Part shown: positions 10,301-20,800 of the stretch, piece after piece
How positions within the stretch are numbered: position 1 is the first letter of the stretch
Layout: each line of letters begins with the position of its first letter
Assembly: GCF_000711695.1 (NCBI RefSeq)
Contig: NW_013546864.1
Coordinates: forward strand, 1 to 27,245
Source of the DNA: Tilletiaria anomala UBC 951
Taxonomy: Eukaryota > Basidiomycota > Exobasidiomycetes > Georgefischeriales > Tilletiariaceae
Reading direction: 5' to 3'
Length of the DNA: 27,245 bases
Program-made: the position numbers and the translations under genes
Notes under the pieces: model-generated
Told to the model about the DNA's origin: nothing
Database searches by the model: none
The model's input: only the letters and a program-made list of their open reading frames with translations

Positions 10301-13300
10301 TCATCTGAAGCGCCGACCACCGCCCGACTGAGTCCCGGTTTTGTGGCTGCGCGCAATCGCGCGAGCGCCATCGCCCGTTTCACCGGCGAGGACAATTTCA
10401 TGTTTGAGTCGACATCTGATCGGGAATATGACTACGAAGAATCCTCCGAGGCTGGCGATGTAGGACGCAGGGTGCCAATCCAGGACATGCGAAGACTAAG
10501 CAGACGGAACGAACGCAAGGCAAGCTCAGACTGGTATGGCGAAAGCACCGAGGAGGACGGGGACGAGGACTACAATGAAGTGGGTCATGATGATTTCGTG
10601 CAAATGCACTCCGAGCTGCAAGAGGAAGAAGAGGGCAAACGGACGAAAGAGATTGCTGCGGATATAGGGACGGCCAAGACGGCCACGTCGCCTTCCATCA
10701 ATACCGATCACACATTCAGCTCCAGGCCATCTACCTCAGGTGCCAGCTCTAATCGAGTACTATCGATGGAATCTGTTACGAATGCCCAGATCATGACGGC
10801 AATGCCAGCCATTTTCCAGCGGCTACACGAGACCGGCTTTGGCTATCCAGAATATCCTAACTCGGTAAGCGTGCCGCTCGGCCTCCACGTCTCTGGTTCG
10901 CCATCTTCGATTACCAAGCCGGGTCGCGGCGATTGGCCAATGTCAATGTCGTCCTGTGCGGGAAGGAGTTCCATGGCAGACGAGCTTGCGTCGTCCAAAG
11001 ACATGATGGACTCGGTGGACCAGCAGCCGATGCCAAGTGAGTATTCTGTGTTGTGCACGTCCGTGTTGAGACAATGTCTAACTTGCTTCGTGGGATTGCA
11101 GACTTTAACGTCCCCGCAGCTTCAAGTGGAACGTTCAGCGAGGCTGTTAATCACTGGTCTTATTTGTCGAATACACATCCCTCTTATCAAATCTCATTGG
11201 CGAACGGGGCGCTGCATGCTCAAGAAGATGCCGCCGAGCCCACTCATGTCGATGGCGAGAATCTAACCCAGGTTGACCGGGTTGAGGACACGCTCAAGAC
11301 ATTCACCGAGGCAAGTGCTGCAAGCCGACAATCAGGCTCCAGCTCCGGGTCTAGCGCTTTGCCTCCTCGACCAATCTCCAAAGACAGCTTCATGACACAG
11401 ACGAAGGCTAGCAACGAGTTGAGGCAGCCTGCCACCATTCCGCCGCGGACGACGTCGAACACCAACAGCGGTCTTTCGCCCATAAAAGAGAAGTTGGCGC
11501 TCGAGCCTCCAAGCTCCGTTTCAGCACAGGGTCGGCGAGTGGGTCACTATTCTCCAACAGATGAGCGCAGCGCCCTCAACGAAAAGTTGACCCCATTTCC
11601 GGGTCTGATCGTTGGGGGTGCAACTATCGTTGGTAACGGGGCCCGACCCATGACGCGAGCACCAACACCACCCTCGCACAGCTTGCAAATGGCAACCGAG
11701 GAGCGGTCTGCTGTCATATCTGCCTCGCCAGAGAAGCCGAAGAAGTCGCTCTTTGGCTCTATCAGGCGCAAGAACCCTCCAGCTTTGTACCAGCCAGACG
11801 AATCATTCAGCACGACAGACTCGTCCGTGGATGCAACAGGGAAGATTATCCCAACCGGTTCAATAGATGGTGTGTTGTCACCAAAGATGTCCCCCTTCGC
11901 TGAAGAGAACAGAGAGCCAGTGCACACTCCCTCCCCCGCAACCATGAAGGCAGTCATCGGTCACCGTCGACTCACATCTGTAGACTCGAATGCCTCGGAG
12001 GACGGGGGCTCCCCAGCTCCTCTTGACGGCGGCTTCGCAGATCTCGTCCATGCAAGGGTAGAGCATGCAGAAGCACTTGCTCCAGACACTTTTGCGATGC
12101 TGCATCGCTACAGTCACGTCCTTACACAACAAGCTTCGGGTGTTCCTGGGGTCTCGGCAGCAGCGATGGAATCGCCGCCACGGTCCCTCCAGCGTGCTGT
12201 GCCTGTTTTTCAGGTCGTAACGACGAGTGGTATCAAGGATCGCTTCCTCTTCCTCTTTGATGATATTCTTTTGATTGCCAAGCCCATCGCCGCCCCGCCG
12301 AAATCGACCGATGACGCCGAAGTATCACCTCTGAAGGCCCTTGGTATGGCCGACCTTAGCTGGACCTTTTCGACTAAGGCGATTCTGGAGCTGCGACGAA
12401 TCAAGCTGTCCATCCCTCGCGATCACGTGGACCAGGCGAAGCCGCATCCGTTGATGAAGTCGCTCATGTCGCGGTTCACGAATGATCCGGAAGGCGCAAT
12501 ATCCGACGTGATCACACGTAGTGGTCTGCCAAAGACAAGTTCGACAATTGCACAGCTTCTCTTGCAAACACCAGACCTCGACAAGGATTCCCTTGCTGCA
12601 TACCTCTGCCATCCAAAGAATCGTGCAGTGATGCAAGCGTATTTGGCCAACCATCGTTTCGCCGGTGTCTCCATCGAGTCGGCACTGCGTGCGCTATGTC
12701 TTGGAATACGCTTCCCCAAGGATCCCGGCGCTTTCCACGAGCTCCTTGAGGCTTTTGCGAAAAGGTGGACTGAGACGAATGCATCGCTTATCAAAGCCGA
12801 GTTCACCTATGAGCTCGCTATTCGACTCGTCTTTGCTATGGTCACGCTCAATGATGCCCTGCATCAAGGCAATCCAGCCGTAGACGTGCCAGGCTGTTTC
12901 AGCGACTTGAACACAAGTTTCAGCCGAGAAGACTTTGTGTCAGACTTCCGCAGGCATGATCCGGCAAGCGTGCTTTCTGATCAGACGCTGCTCCGCATCT
13001 ATGCCAGCATCCGGGCGGAGCCATTAGCGCAAGCCTTAGCCTCTAAAGAAGGGCAACCTTTGCCGGTGATGCTATCTGCACCGATGCCAAGCAAGCTGAC
13101 ATTCGGTCAGACATCGCAGCCCATCACGGTAACCATTCCGCATCCCGATCGGGACTTGGCGATCAGGATCTACGGGCAGGATATAACGTTCGATCCGCCG
13201 ATCCTCACGTTCAGCCACAGCAACTCGCGGTCATTTACAATGACGAGCAAGGTACTAGGCACGCGGCACATTGTATTCATCCGCGCCGGTCGGAACTCGC

Positions 13301-14142
13301 GCTACTATGCAGGCACCTACAGCGACAGTGCCACTCAAGCCACGCCATTGCCAAGGAGTAGCGTCATTGCGATCGAGCGAGCGTTTATGCAACACACGTT
13401 CATCGTGTCCACGTCTTCCTCTATCTCTACCGGCACCAAGCGGTACATGTTTAGCGTGGAAGACAATGGAAAGCGCTCATTTATCACGGACGCGCTGACG
13501 CAACGTATCGAGGCGGCGAAGCGTGCGACGAACAGTCCGACTTTCAGCCCGGCTCGAAGAGCGACGGAGGCGATCGCCATGCAAGCGCTGCGCGATGCGT
13601 TAGTCGATGCGGACCCGACAAGCGACCTGAATACGTCCTTGCAGCGAAGTGCGAGTGCGGGTGCAGCTCAATCGCTGGCGGCACGCAAATCACCCACTGC
13701 TTCTGCAGCTGCGCTCGCACGCGCCACGTCTTCCTCCGCCGCGCCGCCTCCCGGAGGCTTCGGCGGCGGCTTGCGCGTAGCGACTCTCAAGAACGCCTTT
13801 GGCGGATTTGGCCTTGTTGTGCCATCGCAGAAACAAGGGTTGGACCGCCAGACTTCGACCAGCAAACATTACTATGCGCCTGGTGGAGCTGGCAGCATGG
13901 AGCGTGAGCTGCTGCCGGACAGCATTTGTGAAGAAGAGGAGAGTGCTGGCCAGGGCCAGTACAGACAACAACACCCGCAGCACCTGCAGCAAATGCAAGC
14001 GCATCCACAGCATGGCGCCGGAAGCCTGGCTGTTCCGGGCTCCGCGGAGCCAAGCAAGGTTAAGACTGGTCACGAGATCGTCACTATCTGCCAGCAAAAT
14101 TCCCTTCTGCCGCTCGTATTGGGATATTTCAAAAAAACTTGA
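7307..14142 (+). CDS. Sec7-domain Arf guanine-nucleotide exchange factor family protein
   Basis: Exons are 7307-11036 and 11102-14142, a 65-nt intron with GTGAGT donor and TTGCAG acceptor, giving 2256 aa. An in-frame TGA at 7262-7264 supports the ATG at 7307. Residues 1-1600 are mostly disordered: a Gln-rich helix-like stretch near 200-225, an acidic Glu/Asp tract (8090-8190) and many RRxS-type basophilic kinase motifs. A PH-like segment near 1606-1690 (GIKDRFLFLFDDILLIAK) precedes a Sec7 domain at about 1700-1890, recognised by IAQLLLQTPDLDKDSLAAYL, the AFAKRW helix and LNDALH. A beta-rich segment (about 1900-1985) and a second PH-like region (about 2010-2050) follow. Sec7 proteins catalyse GDP release from Arf GTPases on Golgi, endosomal or plasma membranes, and the Sec7-plus-PH layout recalls yeast Syt1. 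Two signature positions deviate from consensus (Asp1784 in place of the catalytic Glu; LNDALH for LNTDLH), so exchange activity is uncertain. Family call good, orthology not settled. Confidence 0.78.
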
Positions 14143-14552
14143 ACTCGCATTCGTCACGCACACCCGCCAAGATACACACTACTACATTATCACTGCTGGC
14201 TCATCAAGCTTTCTCAAGACATTCGTAGCATAGGCTAAGACTCATCCATTACGTTTGCTTTCTTCGTTCCAGGCCCAATGCTGGCCACCTCGCGCAGGAA
14301 GCAGGTCCATCCTCGGGGGCATCCAGGTGAAAGGGAAGGAATTGAGCCAGCGAGTACTTTTGCATGTCGCGCTGCTCGGGCGCGATCACCGGCAATAGAA
14401 CCATTAGTCTCTTTCACAATAGCGAGGGGAAGGGGAAGGTCCCGATTCGGCATGTGTGCAGCCCTTTACCTTTGAAAAGGAGAGGAATTTGAGCATCCGG
14501 TACGGATGCAAGACAAAGGGGACATATCGTCTTCCTTTCTTCTTGCGGCCTC
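14143..14552. other. Convergent intergenic spacer, Sec7 gene and Mpv17 gene
   Basis: This 410-bp tail-to-tail spacer presumably holds both 3' UTRs and their polyadenylation sites. No open frame with recognisable content, no RNA gene and no repeat was seen. Confidence 0.6.
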
Positions 14553-15608
14553 TCACCTGCCCTGAGTGGCGCCTTTGGCAAGGTCCCCATCAATGAGGTT
14601 GGTACCTTTCCCTTTCTTGGCGGCCTCCTGTCTGGCGAGCTGCATCTGCTTCTTCTTGGCGATAGTGTTGATCCAGGTGGAGAGGATGAAGCGGATGAAT
14701 GTGAAGAAAGGCTCCCAGACCTCTGACGGGAGGAAATTCTGAGCGATAGCAATGCTCACAGGGCTAGTAGCCCACGTGAGGCGCATGACGCGTATGAAGT
14801 TCGTCCTGACCGCAAGGACAACCTGATCCAGTCTGCGTGCGCCGTTGATATACGCCATGCTGCTGAGGTAGACAAGGTTGCCGATCATTGAGACGGTCAG
14901 ATTGGCCGTGATGATCTGGATAACCTTGTCGCGCGTCGTCGTGCGCCCTGCAAAGGCGCGCTGAAGCGCGCCAGTCATGACGTGTCCGAGCGGCGCGGAG
15001 ATGGCGAAGCCGTAGATGAACATCTTCAGCGCGCGCTCGTTGAGTCCGACCGACTCGAGGTGCGCGAGGAGCAGACGCAGCGGCTGTTGTTGCGCAATGC
15101 GTTTCTCGCTCACTTGGCCCGGTGGCAGTTTCTTGGTCGGTGGAGCAGCACCTGCCAAGCGACCGGCGAGTATCTGGAAAGAAGGAGAGGAAGTGACGTT
15201 CAGTCAGTCGATTACTCAAAACAGGCTCGAAGCTACTCGGGATCCTTTGCAGATCTAATCACCTCTGCCAGTCCAGATAGGACACCAGATGTTAGCATCC
15301 TGCATTGCACACGAGCAAGGAGAAAAGGCGGAAATTCGAGTTCAGTCAGTACTAATCCCACTTCGAGTCTGCACCTTGATGTTGCTCGTCTTTCCTCCAC
15401 ATGCCCGAGCTTGCCGCAAGCTCTACGTCTTCACTCCCCAGTTGGTTGGGCCCAGGCGTGGGCGGGTGCGGAAAACACCCCCAAAGCACGCAGGAAGCAA
15501 CGCTCACTTTGTCCTGAGCGGATTTGCAGCGAGCGCCTGCAGGTATCCGCGCAGCAGCGGGTTAGCCATCAAGCCGGACCCGGCTGCAGTTGGCTTGACG
15601 ACAGACAT
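14553..15608 (-). CDS. Mpv17/PMP22-family membrane protein
   Basis: Minus-strand exons are 15608-15508, 15299-15263 (37 nt) and 15173-14553, with stop TGA at 14553-14555, giving 252 aa. The start MSVVKPT was chosen because the in-frame sequence upstream has no ATG before a stop at 15879-15881. The splices join NPLRTK to MLTSGVLSGLAE and then ILAGRL, which rebuilds the family N-terminus (short amphipathic region, LxxHP-like NPLL, first membrane segment). Further membrane segments lie near residues 100-120, 138-160 and 195-225. The C-terminal hallmark is TSPVSIAIAQNFLPSEVWEP followed by an aromatic-rich helix, the family's W-x-P-x-x-Q-x-x-NF block in variant form. Relatives reside in the peroxisomal membrane (PMP22) or inner mitochondrial membrane (Mpv17, Sym1). 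The sequence does not decide which. The basic tail (AKKKQMQLARQ, AAKKGKG) is cytosol- or matrix-facing by inference. A donor-like AG|GTGAGAG overlaps the stop, so an extra 3' exon is possible but not supported. Confidence 0.92.
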
Positions 15609-18159
15609 GACGTTAGGGTTGGATGATTCACACGAAGGTGTCCGGCGCCTCGGGATGCGTGGGCTGTGGTGGGTGGCTGCTGGATGTCTTAAGGGGGACG
15701 CTGTGAAAGAGCGAAGACGAGAAAGTAATCTCACCCACTGAATCTGGAGCGCACTTGACTTGTAGGAGAGGCTTAGACCTGTTGTCTCCCAAGACAGGAT
15801 GGAAGGTTTAGCTGGGATGGACCTTGCAAGAGCCAAAAGCCGTCGGTTAGTATGCGGGCCGGGATGGTTGGAGACAGGTCAGCGGAGAGGAACGAGGAGG
15901 TGAAAGAGAGTCATCTAGTGCCTCATCCATGCATCACACCACACACCAGCTCGCGGAAGACGCGGGCACCAACAACCGCTGTCAACGGAGCAAAGGCCAA
16001 CAATGAACCCTAAGCTCTCCAGCTCTGCCACTGCTCAACCTGTGCACACCTTCTCGCTCGCTGGCACCAGTGAATGATGCTCCAAGCACGACTTCATCGC
16101 CGCCAGACAAGGATACGCTGTCAATGAGAAACGAAGCTGGCGAGCGCCTAGACTCACTGCAGATTTCTCTGGCGGAGACAATTTATCGAGTATCAATGCA
16201 TCGATGGTGAAAGCCCTCGCGATTTCATCACAGATAGCAGACCGTGTAAATCTATATACCCGCTTGTGTTTGGTCTTTGAGGGGATGCGGCTACAGACAT
16301 GCGGAAACATTGTATGCATACTTGTCATACTGACGCTCCAAGACCCATCGCCGTTTCTACCTTTGTCTACAGTGAAGACTACAGCTAAGCCCGAGATTGA
16401 CTGGGATGGTCATGTACACTTTCGAGGTCCAATTCGGCTCTCTGCCATGGACAACTATTATCAGTAAGTGAGCAGGGTCCAATCTACATTGGACATAGTT
16501 CAATGTGCATACCTAGGAGACTCGACTAGGAGAACAGCTGCAGTATGTATACAGTAGAGGGCACAAGACTCCTAAAGCCAGGTCGAGATGCAGAGCCAAT
16601 TGATTCTTGCCCTCTTTGATATTTTATTTTAGCAGTAAGTGGTTCCACGACGAATGTTGGATCATCCTGATGCTTGTGCAGGATGGACCAAGACACAAAG
16701 CAGTCGATATATTAAATCCTACTAGAAAATCTAGCAATAGAGCTGTGATAGAGACTGGAGTAGCCGAGAGTGTGAAGAGGGTGGCTCGAGCGTGGCGCTC
16801 TGCTGACATTTGTTGCCACGACCACATGCGCATCTGCCTGCGAGAGCTTATATGCAGAGCCAGGCAACCGGCCTTCAGATCTCCAACCCAAGCAAGGCAC
16901 TCTCACGACCAGAACAGCCCTCGTTGCTTATCCCATAGTCCATACGACCACAATGACTTGCGATTGGAAGCCTGGACCTGCGGCATTGTCAAAGGTCTGA
17001 AGCTATTATAGCTGCGTTTCTCATTAATCAATGCTTGAGTGTGTCGCACGTGAGCTGTTTGCTGGAGGCGAAGGAAGAAGACTGAGTGAGGCAGGCGATG
17101 CGTGTCGCGGGCGGGCTGGTGGGAGGCATGTGGCCTGTCTTGGCCCTTTTTTGGCCCAGCAAGCGCAAAAGAACATTAAATCTCGTCATCTTCGCCCGTC
17201 CAGCTGGCGATGCAAATGCTTTCGCCACGATGAAGCAGGCAAAGGAGATCATGATCACCAAAACATCGATAGAGAGTATATCCTCTCGGCTCTAGCGCAC
17301 GAGTTGGGCTTGCCCAGGGCTGAATGAGAATGTACTTTGACGAGTCTGACGTCCCTCAAAATCTATATATACACCCGCGCGCCTACGCTGTCTCATTTTT
17401 GAGTGGAGAGTGTCGAGACACCCGATGTGAGAACACCGACTAAAGACAGCGACAGCAACCACCAGTCACCTAGCCATCCAAGTTGCTCTTATCCTTCATT
17501 CGAGACGGTATCCCGACTTCCACAGTCACGACAGCGACAGCAGCAGGAGGTACAGACAGCAGATGTCTAGACGGACCTCCAACCGCCATTGCTGATCTCT
17601 TTCTGACTGATAAGCGATACTTGACTCCTCTCGCGTTGCTGGGCTCTTCGCTGACATCTCGAAAACACAACGAAAACACACCTGCGCGCCACTCCGCTGG
17701 CTTCCCTTCGATCACGCTTCTAGCAACCGGGGTTCTACGAACAACATCGGGATTCGATTCGGTTTGTACTGGGCTGTGAGCGACGATCCCATTGGGAAAA
17801 AGTTCTGCACGAAGACACGCGTACTCGCTTCCAGGCCGTTGCCCGATTGTGCACGCTTTTGATCCCAGAGGTTGAAAGCACAGGTATTGGTAGCAAGGAG
17901 TGAGCAGTCGAGGGAAGTAATCGGCTTCCTGCGCTCTCCGTCCTGCGCTCTGCAGCTCAGTGGTGACGACGGAGAGGATCAGGATAGGGAACATTGACCG
18001 CAGATCAGCTCAAGTCACCCACGTCGCAGGTCCAACGCTGTAGCACCGAAGCAATTGTGTTCCGACACCAAAGGAAGACCCGGCGGAATTACAGCACATC
18101 GGAGAAGGGCAAGTCAGGCAAAAGGCGTGCAGCACAAGGCGTGTGCCTAATCCTATAAG
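15609..18159. other. Gene-poor intergenic region left of the PP2A gene
   Basis: No convincing gene is visible on either strand across 2.5 kb. The longest open frames (134 codons at 16607-17011 plus; 174 codons at 17470-17994 minus) lack domain-like composition, good start context and splice partners. The stretch 16200-16850 looks more A/T-rich than the flanking genes. A TATA box at 17364-17371, followed by a C/A/G-rich leader-like sequence from about 17400, suggests that the right 0.8 kb is promoter and long 5' leader of the PP2A subunit gene. The left part presumably contains the Mpv17 promoter. No tRNA-like B box with a partner A box was found. Confidence 0.6.
17364..17371 (+). promoter_or_regulatory. 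TATA box, candidate promoter of the PP2A subunit gene
   Basis: The sequence TATATATA lies in a short A/T-rich patch, followed by a C-rich run and a CTGTCTCATTTTTGAG region. It is 789 bp upstream of the PP2A subunit ATG on the same strand. Use as that gene's core promoter would imply a long or spliced 5' leader. It might instead serve an unrecognised non-coding transcript. Confidence 0.4.
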
Positions 18160-20273
18160 ATGGAGAAGGAAGGCGATAACTCGGGGGGTTGGCGATTCGC
18201 GCAGTGCTTCGGTGACAAAGGGGAGGTAGAGGACATCACAGAGGGTGAGTAGGTCGGCTTTCGGTCCCAAATGGTACACGCTGGGCACGCCACCTCGTCC
18301 AGCTAGGCTTGCTTTAAAAGTGTTGATTAGGGCAGAGCATGTTGTTAAGAGTTCTGGCCCAGTGACGCAAAGGGGATTTTCAGGGGAGGGCCAGTTCTTC
18401 CGGCTTGACTCCAGCTGATCCAATGCAGCATTGAGCCATCTGCCACGATTAATACCGAGCCTGGCCTCGGACCAGGTCGTATTCCTCTGTCTGACATGTT
18501 TTCTGACAATATATTCATTTTTTGATCGCCGCGGGCGCTTGCAGCGGACATCATCTCCACTGTCGAGTTCGATCACACTGGCGACTACTTGGCTACAGGA
18601 GATAAAGGTGGACGAGTGGTTTTGTTTGAACGAAACGAATCGGTGCGTGTTTGCAAAGGATGATGCGCTAGGAAGAGTTGCTAAAACCTTCGGCATCTAC
18701 CCACCACCCTCGCATCCTCTTGTGCTGGACTTCTATTTCGGTTTCCGAATGGTTGCCGGTGGTGGAGCAGAAGAAAGGCTGCGAGTACAAATTCCACACG
18801 GAGTTCCAATCGCACGAGCCAGAATTCGACTACTTAAAGAGTTTAGAGATCGAGGAGAAGATCAACAAGATCAAATGGTGTAGACGACAAAATGCGGCAC
18901 ACTTTTTGCTCAGCACAAATGGTGAGTAGGGCTGGAACTGCGAGACAGGGTGTCATCGACCTGTGGCCTTACTGTACATCTTCGTCTCCCACTCGACGAC
19001 AGACAAAACGATCAAGCTGTGGAAGGTATTTGAAAAGTCGCTACAGGTTGTTGCAGAGAACAATCTATCAGACGGCTTCCGCACGTCGCAGCAAGCGCAT
19101 GCGGCGAATATCGGGGCGATACATCCATCGCTGATGGACATTCCACAGCCGGTGATAGGCAGCGGGACACATCTTCGCTTACCGCGGCTGACGCATCACG
19201 ATACCATCATCGCTGCTGTACCACGAAAGATCTACGCCAACGCGCACGCCTACCACATCAACAGCATCAGTGTCAACTCGGATGGGGAGACGTACATCTC
19301 TGCGGATGACCTGCGGATCAACCTGTGGAACTTGAACATCAGCGATCAGAGCTTCAATATTGTCGATATCAAGCCCGTCAACATGGAAGAGCTCACGGAG
19401 GTCATCACCGCTGCCGAGTTCCACCCTGTCAACTGCAACAACTTCGTCTACTCGAGCTCAAAGGGAACGATCAAGCTTGCCGACATGCGAGACTCGGCTC
19501 TGTGCGACCAGCATGCGAAGCGTGAGTCCTTGCAATGCAATATATGTGGGTTGCGCTGGAAGCGAGACTAACAGAATATGTGCACTCCTCTCTCCTCCTT
19601 GTGCGCCTCAGAATTCGAGGAGGAGGAAGACTCGTCGAGCAAATCGTTTTTCAGCGAGATCATCAGCAGTATCTCCGACGTCAAGTTCAGCCGAGACGGG
19701 CGGTACATCCTCTCTCGCGACTATCTTACGTTGAAGATCTGGGACGTGAATATGGAGAGCAAGCCGGTCAAGACGATCCAAATCCACGAACACATCCGCT
19801 CCAAGCTGTGCGACCTGTACGAGAATGACTCGATCTTTGACAAGTTCGAGGCGCTGTGGGGGCCAGATAACAGCAAGGTGCTCACGGGCAGCTACAACAA
19901 CTACTTCCACATCTTTGACAAGGACGCGGAAGAAGGGAGCAACGGCATCGTGCTGCAGGCGGACAAGAGCGCGTTCAAGGCGAAGAAACTGGCCGGCGCC
20001 AAAGGTAAAGGGTGGAAGAACCACGGCGCCGGAGCGGTCACCAACATCAACGTGGACAATGTCGACTTTAACAAGAAGATCCTGCATGCCAGTTTTCATC
20101 CACGGGAGAACACGATTGCGGTGAGTCTTCCCACATTGAATCGTCCCTCCTTCGATTTTGTGACTGAACAAATGGGGACTTTTCCTTCCCTGTAGATCGC
20201 GGCCACCAACAACCTGTTCATCTTCTCTGCGCTCAACTCTTCTTCCGGCGCGTCGAATCAAGCAACGGCATGA
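18160..20273 (+). CDS. cdc55: PP2A regulatory subunit B (PR55/Cdc55/Pab1)
   Basis: Six exons: 18160-18244, 18545-18642, 18771-18921, 19003-19521, 19612-20120 and 20196-20273, giving 479 aa. The ATG at 18160 follows an in-frame TAA at 18148-18150. The joined protein has the family N-terminus [18 protein letters not shown], then [20 protein letters not shown]. Both PR55 signatures are present: [15 protein letters not shown] and [15 protein letters not shown]. Blades of a seven-bladed WD40 propeller follow, ending [16 protein letters not shown]. Length fits the family (human about 447, yeast Cdc55 526). The B subunit binds the PP2A scaffold and catalytic subunits and directs the phosphatase to substrates in mitotic exit, the spindle checkpoint and morphogenesis. 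Intron 1, at 300 nt, is far longer than the others (75-128 nt). The gene lies 527 bp upstream of the checkpoint gene on the same strand, too far apart for a shared transcript to be assumed. Confidence 0.97.
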
Positions 20274-20800
20274 TCAGATTTACTCATGTTCGTGCCCGAC
20301 CAATCTTGTATCCGCCGGCCACATAGATTCAGACTGGCGCACACGTGTGCGCGCGTATGTGCTATATGGCACGACCACTAGCCGAAGCGCTGGGAGCAGA
20401 AGGCGCAGGAATCAGGGGCACATGGGATAGGCGCCCAGGACGGGTACGAACAGGCAGCAGCAGGCGATGAAACGCAGTTCCATGTAATATCAAATGGAGG
20501 CGAACGGAAAGAGAAGGCGTATGAAGACCAAAAAGGGACTTCAACTGTGTGACACCGTGAAAGAGAAGGAAAAGATGCTGGAGCCTCGAATGCGACGCGT
20601 GCTATTAGAGTACTATATATGTGCGACAATTTTGGGTCACGTTGCAGTCCGAGTTGCATGATGCCGCATGGCACGCGCATCTTTGATACTTGACGAGGTC
20701 ACAATTATAGCAACTCTTTCGTTCCGTTTATGCATGGCTTGATCTACCGGGCACGAGTTGGCCGCGTCTGAGGGCGAGAGATGCGTGACGTTCCTTCAAA
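20274..20800. other. Spacer between PP2A subunit and Rad1 genes
   Basis: These 527 bp should hold the PP2A-subunit 3' UTR and the Rad1 promoter. A TATATAT run lies at about 20613-20620, and a single ACGCGT (the MCB core of MBF-regulated S-phase genes) at 20595-20600, about 200 bp before the Rad1 ATG. ACGCGT also occurs by chance elsewhere in this window, so its use here is only suggestive. No gene or RNA was recognised. Confidence 0.5.

Noticed and set aside
15609-15836. A 76-codon in-frame N-terminal extension of the Mpv17-family protein, basic and Ser-rich like a mitochondrial presequence
   Set aside because: The extension contains no ATG. Its apparent first codon is TTG, and a stop lies further upstream at 15879-15881. 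It would need a non-AUG start or an unseen exon.
17745-17775. GATTCGATTC as a tRNA or Pol III B box
   Set aside because: There is no A box at the right distance, and the flanks do not fold into acceptor and anticodon stems.
18010-18696. A 228-codon minus-strand frame across exon 1, intron 1 and exon 2 of the PP2A subunit gene
   Set aside because: It has no domain-like composition, and the plus strand at this place encodes an unmistakable PR55 N-terminus with matching splice sites.
20595-20600. ACGCGT (MCB) upstream of Rad1 as an S-phase control site
   Set aside because: The same hexamer occurs in unrelated places (about 4883, 10260 and 14787), so a single copy is weak evidence. It is mentioned only in the spacer description.
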